This document shows, one piece after another, positions 58,201 through 64,000 of a DNA stretch of 64,000 bases (position 1 is the first letter of the stretch; the number at the start of each line of letters is the position of its first letter). This DNA comes from Buxus sempervirens. Taxonomy: Eukaryota; Streptophyta; Magnoliopsida; Buxales; Buxaceae. The stretch spans positions 38,616,766 through 38,680,765 of the forward strand of contig OX387184.1 in NCBI GenBank assembly GCA_947561395.2. The letters run 5' to 3'. The notes under the pieces were generated by a model. It was not told the origin of the DNA. It did not search any database and saw only the letters and a list, made by a program, of their open reading frames with translations. Position numbers and translations under genes: made by a program.

Positions 58201-59081
58201 TTGATTTTATGGGACCATTCCCTTCATCTTTCTCAAATCAATACATTTTAGTTGTTGTTGATTATGTTTCCAAATGGGTAGAGGCAGTAGCCCTCCATAC
58301 AAATGATTCTAAAGTTGTGTTGAATTTTTTGAGAAAACAGATTTTCACCAGGTTTGGCACTCCAAGAGTAATCATTAGTGATGGGGGAAAACACTTTTGC
58401 AATCAGCACTTTGAGGCACTCTTACGTAAATATGGTGTTACACATAGAGTTGCCACTCCTTATCATCCCAAAACAAGTGGTCAAGTTGAGGTTTCCAACC
58501 GGGAACTGAAACGCATATTGGAAAAGACAGCTAACTCATCCCGAAAGGATTGGTCAAAGAAGCTTGATGATGAATTGTGGGCATACCGGACTGCTTTCAA
58601 AACACCAATTGGAATGTCTCCATACCGACTTGTCTATGGAAAAGCTTGTCATCTCCCGGTGGAATTAGAACACAAGGCCTACTGGGCAATGAAAACTTTG
58701 AATTTTGATCTTGTGACAGCTGGAGAGAAGAGGCTTCTACAACTAAATGAGATGGATGAATTTTGGCTTGATGCTTATGAGAATGCTCGAATTTACAAGG
58801 ATAGAACAAAACTCTGGCATGATAAGCACATTCAACGGAAGGAGTTTCTTGTTGGCCAGAAAGTGTTACTCTACAACTCTAGGCTGAGATTTTTTTCGGG
58901 AAAGCTTCGTTCTCGTTGGTCTGACCCTTTCACTATGGTAAAAGTTTACCCCCATGGAGCTGTAGAGATTCATCATGACAAAAAAGGCACCTTCAAGGTC
59001 AATGGTCAGAGATTAAAGCCTTATGTTGATGAGGATTTCAAGAACTACAAGTCCTCCTATTTGCTTCACCCGTCAACATAA
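52252..59081 (+). pseudogene. gag-pol: Gypsy-C gag-pol, split by S3 and interrupted by stops
   Basis: It is a single original frame from ATG 52252 (MRHSRSAEIFPCDPEIDRTFRR). The gag domain (~80-240) includes LFLFSLRDKAKGWLNSLPP and FLAKFF. A C-X2-C-X3-H-X4-C knuckle is at CEICAGNHSSVEC. The protease motif ALCDLGAS is cut by S3 at 54043/55588. RT has CIDYRKLNDATQKDHFPLP and FMDDFSVF, and RNase H has DASDYALGAVLG and YTDHSALKYL. Integrase has CDQCQRSGN and acidic residues in [17 protein letters not shown] and [10 protein letters not shown]. Stops are TGA 53749-53751, TAG 55620-55622, TAA 57654-57656 and TAA 57936-57938. Subtracting the insertion plus one TSD restores a constant frame. The last segment (57969-59081, integrase) is open for 370 codons. 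Confidence 0.93.
54044..55582 (-). repeat. S3: reversed solo LTR of the Athila-like family (1,539 bp)
   Basis: It begins TGATGTACTTTTTCGC, the reverse complement of the Gypsy-C LTR end, and finishes CATGACTTATCA, the reverse of the LTR start. It is flanked by perfect AGGAG duplications (54039-54043 and 55583-55587). GTTCGAAC-rich units lie at 55140-55350. It is clearly the same family as Gypsy-C, but its repeat array differs. Confidence 0.95.
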
Positions 59082-60542
59082 AAGATGGTTTTCAGTCAAG
59101 CTAATGACTATAACCAAGCGCTTCTTGGGAGGCAACCCAAGTGTTTTTTTACTTTTTGTATTCTACTTTCATTTTTACTCGTTTTTTTATTATTATTTTT
59201 TTTAGGTTCTTGAAGGTTATTCACCGTCATACAAGTCCATCCTACAGTCCATTTCAACATATGAAAATCTGGGGAGTATTTTGTCCCTTTCTCTTTATTT
59301 TCATTTTGCTCTTGAACATTGAGGGTAATGTTAGATTCAAGTTGGGGGGAGTTGTGCTGAAATCTCATGTTTTGTTGACCTCTGTTTTGGTAATCTCAAA
59401 CCCAGATTTTTGTTGACCTCTGTTTTGGTGATCTCAAACCCAGATTTTTTTTATTTCAGAGATTTTTTATTTGATGTGCTGAATAGGCTGCTGGTAGGAT
59501 AGTTTTCTTTATGATGTGAATTTCTAGCTCATGCCTAGAAATCTAGATAGCTTGATATTCTTAGTTAAGCTTAAATAGTTGAACACATAATCACATGACT
59601 GGGAGATCTAAATTTTGGCCTTTATTACTTATCTTTGGATAGTGTGATTTCATTTGTCTCACTTTGAACTTAGCACGAGCACACTAATGCATTGTGTGTG
59701 GGGTATGAGAACTGAAACCATTCATAGAAGTTTTGATAACTTGAGTTCTGTTGATTGACTTATAGATGGACAATTTTGGCATGATAATTGTGGTATCAGA
59801 AAAGAAAATTTCTTTTCAGAGTAACAAACAGTGCTAAGAGATTTCGAGCTCCTTTTTACTAAGTAACCGGGTCTCTTGTCTCACTAAGCAATGAGTGTTC
59901 GTGTCAAAAGGTAAGGAGTCTTAAATGATTGATAATGTGGCTAGTTTAGCTTTGTAGCCTTTTTGACTCGAGTTAGTAAAACCTGTAGGGGTGTCTTCAC
60001 ACCTAATGCCCTTTGAGCCATCTGGTTCGGGAGTCATTGGTCCAACACTCGATAAATGGGTCAATTAGAAAGCTTAAGGAAGCTAGACATTGCACAGTCC
60101 ACATGTTGTGAAGAAAAAAAAAGAAATATAGAAAATGAAAGTCAAAATGTCATGCTTTGGTTGTTTCATCAAATAAGGAGTCCTCTGAATTTGTGTTTGT
60201 TAGAACTTTTATAATGGAATTATTTTGAAGCCTCATAATGATGTGTTAGATCACTTTACACCAAAGGCACTTGTGATGTTCCACTATCTAAGTATAAGTG
60301 ATTAGGCTCATTGTTGATTTCTTAAGATCGTGAACATGGAGTTTCAAATTTTAAGTTATCCTTGAATATTAACTGTTGTTCTGGGTGTTGCTTTATCTTC
60401 TTTGATAGCATGTGTTTGAAATCAATTTCATGTTTGTGGGTATCATCCTGGTAAACCTTCATGAGACTATAACTCGTCCACTAGGGGCACCTAGGGGTTT
60501 AAAGGCTTGTTGCATATGCTAAATGCAATCGAGAGTGCCAGC
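59082..60542 (+). other. Gypsy-C 3' noncoding tail
   Basis: It includes GCTTCTTGGGAGGCAACCC shortly after pol and a polypurine-like AAGTTGGGGGGAG at about 59339-59351, followed by A/T-rich sequence. 59390-59450 holds a short direct repeat of TTGTTGACCTCTGTTTTGGT. I see no env-like ORF. Confidence 0.7.
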
Positions 60543-62898
60543 TGTAAAACCCCGAATTTTCCTTAAATAATAAATTAAATTAGTAAATAATATTACTGAG
60601 AGTTATGATTGATGGAAATACTTTATTATTGTAGGGGGTGATCAATTTAGCGGAGATCCAGAATTAGATGCAGATCTGACCGCCCGATCATGAGATATCG
60701 AGGTATGTATTCTAATTGGGCAAGGTGTATAGGAGAGTTTGCATGGGAGATGCATGGGATCAGAAAGTATATATAGGTATAAAATAACCTAAATCGTATG
60801 CCTTGTATTGTCGCTCGTATCATTCAGCTGCAAGCGACGAACATTGAGCGACCGTGAAGAGAAGAAGAAGAAGGAGGGAGGAAGACCAGGTTACCTTGCT
60901 CTGAGTGTTGCTTTGCAACTGTAGAGAGATTGGAGGGTTGCTGTTCAGAAGAGAAGAAGAGGAACGCACGTATAAGAGGTAGGTGACACCGTTTTGCTTT
61001 CAGAAATTAGATTTTCCTTCGTTTAATCGCAAACACATGTTTTTATTATATGTATTGGTGTATTTAGTTAGATAAGCATGTTATAAATACATTAGAACGA
61101 GTTTAGACGAGAAAAATCATGATTTAGAACTGTTTCTGCTCGATTTTGTATGACCGCCGACCTCGACTGTACTCGGCGATCATCGGCGCTCCTCGGCGCT
61201 AGTTATAAAATTTAGGACGCCGGAGACCGCGAGATGACGGACCACGGGCGCTCGAAATTGAACTACCGCTGACTAGGGACCGCCAGGGCGATCCTGAGCG
61301 ATCCTAGGCGCTCTAAGCAGAAATTCCAGATTTTCATAATTTCGAACCTAAATCAATTCTAAACTATTTTTTAGACAATTTTAATGATTAATTAAGGTAC
61401 TTTAAGACCAAAATAAACTATCTAAATCCCTGTTTTACAGAAAAATAAATTAGGGAGATATTTAGGACATTAGTTGCCAAGTTTCAAAGGTAATTGAGAA
61501 ATGTGATTTTGGAAAAGCCTAACTACACTTTGATTATCAAAACACCTCTAAATGACATTATAAATTAGAATACATTCTAAAGAGAATTCAGAATTCAGAT
61601 GAACGAATATTGAAGTAAATGTACAGATATAACCATTATATGCCGCTAGGCACCATACCTTATAGAAATATGATACTTTAGGGAATTTTTGGAGTCTAGT
61701 GGGCATAGCTGGTTATGGATCCATAGTCGTGGCTAGATAGCTGAGGGATATGTCATTTGGGTTGAGTTACTCCTATATGCGACGCGCTTCCTTTTCAAGT
61801 TAGTTTGTCTGGAAAGGTCCTATGTCTGGAGGGACACCCCGGTGAGCCGCTGGTGATTCCCTGTACATGTGGATAAGCGACCATCTCCATGTATTGATTC
61901 TGGTGCTGCATGCTGGTGGTACATGCCAACTCTGATGGGTACGTGTGCAATAAGTCGGTGACTACGGCTCTTGTCTAAGCTGCGCTGCATGGGACTTGAG
62001 TATCATTAGTAGCATTGCTCCTAAGTCGCACGGTGGTATAGCAATTGGTTGAGAATCATCTCAAAAGGTTTATCTATTTTTGTGAGTCCTACAATGACAC
62101 TGAAATCATAACACTTGGTATTATTATTGTATACATGCGGGAGGCATGTGATTGAGATATTGGTCGAATGTGACTGCTTAGTACATCCTGGCAATGTGTG
62201 AATTATGTTACTGATTTGACTATTGTATTCTCATATTAAAACTTGCTGAAATTCATTTCTAGAACTGTTTATCAAACTGTTTTGTGTTCTTGAACGGTAT
62301 AAATGATTATGCGAGCCTGATTAGTCGATGTTGCTTAATCGTGCATGAACTGTTACTTTACTTATATTAACTGTTTAATTATGCATGTATTACCTACTGG
62401 AATATTCGTATCTCACCCTACTTTTATTCCATTTTTCAGCTGATACGCGAGAGGGGGATCTCTTAGACTCCCAGGGAGAGATAGCTGAGTATTCACCAGA
62501 GGATTACTATTATCCAGATCTTGTCTAAGGTGGATTAATGCTATAGACTTAGTACATTTGATTGGACTATTATTATTCATTGAGTTGATGTATTGAGAGA
62601 TGAGAGAGATAGTACCCAGTTATTTTACCAGACTATGATATTACTGATTGATGGTCAAGTTTTATGTTCAGTTGAGGATTTTGATCTACACTTCCGCACA
62701 TACTTGTTTCCGCAACTCTGATAGTATAATAAGATAATGGATTTTAAATTCTTTAGTCTGGTATGTTATTGATGTTGTATTTGATATGGGCCGGTAACAC
62801 CTCAGATTTGGTTGTTGAACTAAATTGGGGTTGTTACAGTAGCGATACGGGTTCGGGTTGGGTGCCGGTTTGCACTGACCCGGGTTCGGGGTGTTACA
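60543..62898 (+). repeat. S4: solo LTR of the Tekay/Del-like family (2,356 bp)
   Basis: It starts TGTAAAACCCCGAATTTTCC and ends TCGGGGTGTTACA. It is flanked by perfect CCAGC duplications (60538-60542 and 62899-62903). It is the same family as S2 in the opposite orientation, without the S2 minisatellite. TATATATAGG near 60768 is a likely core promoter. Repeated GCGATCCT/GGCGCTC words lie at 61150-61320. Confidence 0.85.
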
Positions 62899-62983
62899 CC
62901 AGCGAAAGTGGTATAGTTAGGACTTTCTATTTTAATTGTTTTAGTTCAGTTTTGCTAGGGACCAGCAAAAAGTAAGTTGGGGG

Positions 62984-62997
62984 GGTGTGATAAGTCA
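62984..62997 (+). other. Gypsy-C polypurine tract
   Basis: AAGTTGGGGGGGTG lies directly before the 3' LTR. It is closely similar to the internal tract near 59339. Confidence 0.8.
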
Positions 62998-64000
62998 TGA
63001 AAATACCACATTATAGCACATTAATTTCATGACTTATCTGGTTTTATTTCATATTTAATTCCCAATTTTACTTAGAAATTGTCAAAGTTTTTCATCTTTG
63101 TATTTTATTTTCATTGTCTAAATTGTGCCTAATTTGTTGATGTAGAGATACTCTTGGTGATTATAGAAGTCACGGTTCAAACGGCGTAACATTCGGAGTC
63201 AAATTGCAGAAGTTATGATCAACGTTAGCTAGCCGTTCGACTGTCGTTCGAACGTTGGTGTTTTGCAGAGAAACCCAAGAGTAGCGTTCGCTGGCCATTC
63301 GACTGTCGTTCGAATGTTGGTATTCTACAGAGAAACCCGAGAGCAGCGTTCGCTGGCTGTTCGACTGTCGTTCGAACGTTGGTGTTCTGCAGAGAAACCC
63401 GAGAGCAGCGTTCGCTGGCCGTTTGATGAACGTTTGAACAAGAGAAGAGGAAACAGGTGTTTGACTTGAACGTTCGACCCGCGTTCGACAGTCGTTCGAA
63501 CGTTCAAGTAGTAAAAACTGTTATAAAATTCCGAACTTTGCAGATTTGTTTCCTTTTTCTTGGGGATCTTCTTCTAACTTTTAGGAGGATTTTTTAGGGT
63601 TTCTAATTGAAGAGATTAGGTCATTTTTGGACTTCTAAGTCGTGGATATACAAGAAAAGGAAGTTCTCTTTTCCTTAGGAGTTTATTATTTTGGAAGGAA
63701 AGTTTCTATTCCTCTTCAAGGATTCTTTGGCAAGCTGAGGGGATTCCTATAAAGGAGAGAGCTGGAACGTGAAAAGAGGGAGTTAATGCTGGGAACGGGA
63801 GAAGGAATCTGGAACGTGGGAGAGATCAGAGCTTGGATCGTCATTAGTTTTTTTCTTCTCTTTCTTTTTTTATACTCTGTTTTTTATGGTTGTTCTTAGT
63901 TCAATCATGAACTAACTTTTATTACTAAGGCTTTGATGTAATCTAAACATGATGTTTTAATTCTGAATATTATTGCTAATGAATTTATGATTTGTTCTTT
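62998..64000 (+). repeat. Gypsy-C 3' LTR, truncated by window end
   Basis: It starts TGATAAGTCATGAAAATACC and follows the 5' LTR closely, including the 62-bp array (63225-63440) and TATAAAG (63748-63754). The last ~600 bp lie beyond the window. Confidence 0.92.

Larger units (their letters stand above)
50533..64000 (+). mobile_element. Gypsy-C: Athila-like Ty3/gypsy element, 3' LTR truncated by window end
   Basis: The order is 5' LTR (50533-52150), a tRNA-Asp-type primer site, gag-pol (52252-59081, broken), a ~1.5 kb noncoding tail with an internal purine tract, a purine tract AAGTTGGGGGGGTG and a 3' LTR from 62998. FMDDFSVF in RT, the TGGCGCCGTTGCCGGGGA primer site and the CDLGAS protease motif are typical of Athila. 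S3 and S4 are nested inside. The left target site would be GCGCC (50528-50532); the right one is outside the window. No env-like ORF is visible. Confidence 0.92.

Noticed and set aside
60768-62540. Possible host gene with intron-like TTTTTCAG and leader-like sequence
   Set aside because: The region is bounded by TGTAA...TTACA and CCAGC duplications and matches S2; it is a solo LTR.
1-64000. Host protein-coding genes, tRNA or rRNA genes
   Set aside because: None could be supported; all substantial ORFs belong to retroelements or their cargo.

Overview
This is a block of repeat-rich plant nuclear DNA. It consists almost entirely of LTR retrotransposons inserted into one another, and I see no convincing host gene, rRNA, tRNA or CRISPR array. 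The lineages present (Sirevirus-like Ty1/copia, Tat-like and Athila-like Ty3/gypsy, and solo LTRs resembling Tekay/Del LTRs) point to a flowering plant, probably from a pericentromeric or other transposon-dense region. The species cannot be read from the sequence.

Names used here: Gypsy-A and Gypsy-B are Tat-like, Gypsy-C is Athila-like, Copia-1/2/3 are Sirevirus-like with an accessory third ORF, and S1-S4 are solo LTRs. Left part (1-35401): Copia-2 (18514-35401, +) is the host copia. Gypsy-A (before 1 to about 18513, +) lies in its integrase region, and Copia-1 (2168-11929, +, TSD CCTTT) lies inside Gypsy-A. Copia-3 (23256-33603, -, TSD CTCAT) lies inside the third ORF of Copia-2. Copia-2 itself ends inside Gypsy-B, so four layers can be read: Gypsy-B contains Copia-2, which contains Gypsy-A (which contains Copia-1) and Copia-3.

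Middle part (35402-50532): the pol of Gypsy-B is heavily broken. Downstream of it on the opposite strand are two intron-containing genes. Unit A is DUF7745-like, with its own TATA box. Unit B is plant-mobile-domain-like, with an inferred 5' leader exon near 50.2 kb. Unit B is interrupted by a solo copia LTR (S1, TSD ATTTG) and a 2.9 kb solo LTR (S2, TSD AATAC).

Right part (50533-64000): Gypsy-C has a 5' LTR, a tRNA-Asp-type primer site, a gag-pol with several stops and a truncated 3' LTR. A reversed solo LTR of the same family (S3, TSD AGGAG) splits its protease motif, and a second Tekay-like solo LTR (S4, TSD CCAGC) sits before its 3' LTR.

Most in-frame stops look like C-to-T changes of CAG, CGA, CAA or TGG codons, as expected for methylated, silenced elements. 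The parts most worth following up are the accessory ORF of the copia family, with its conserved TATA box and LTR-like upstream motifs, and the two-gene antisense module of Gypsy-B.
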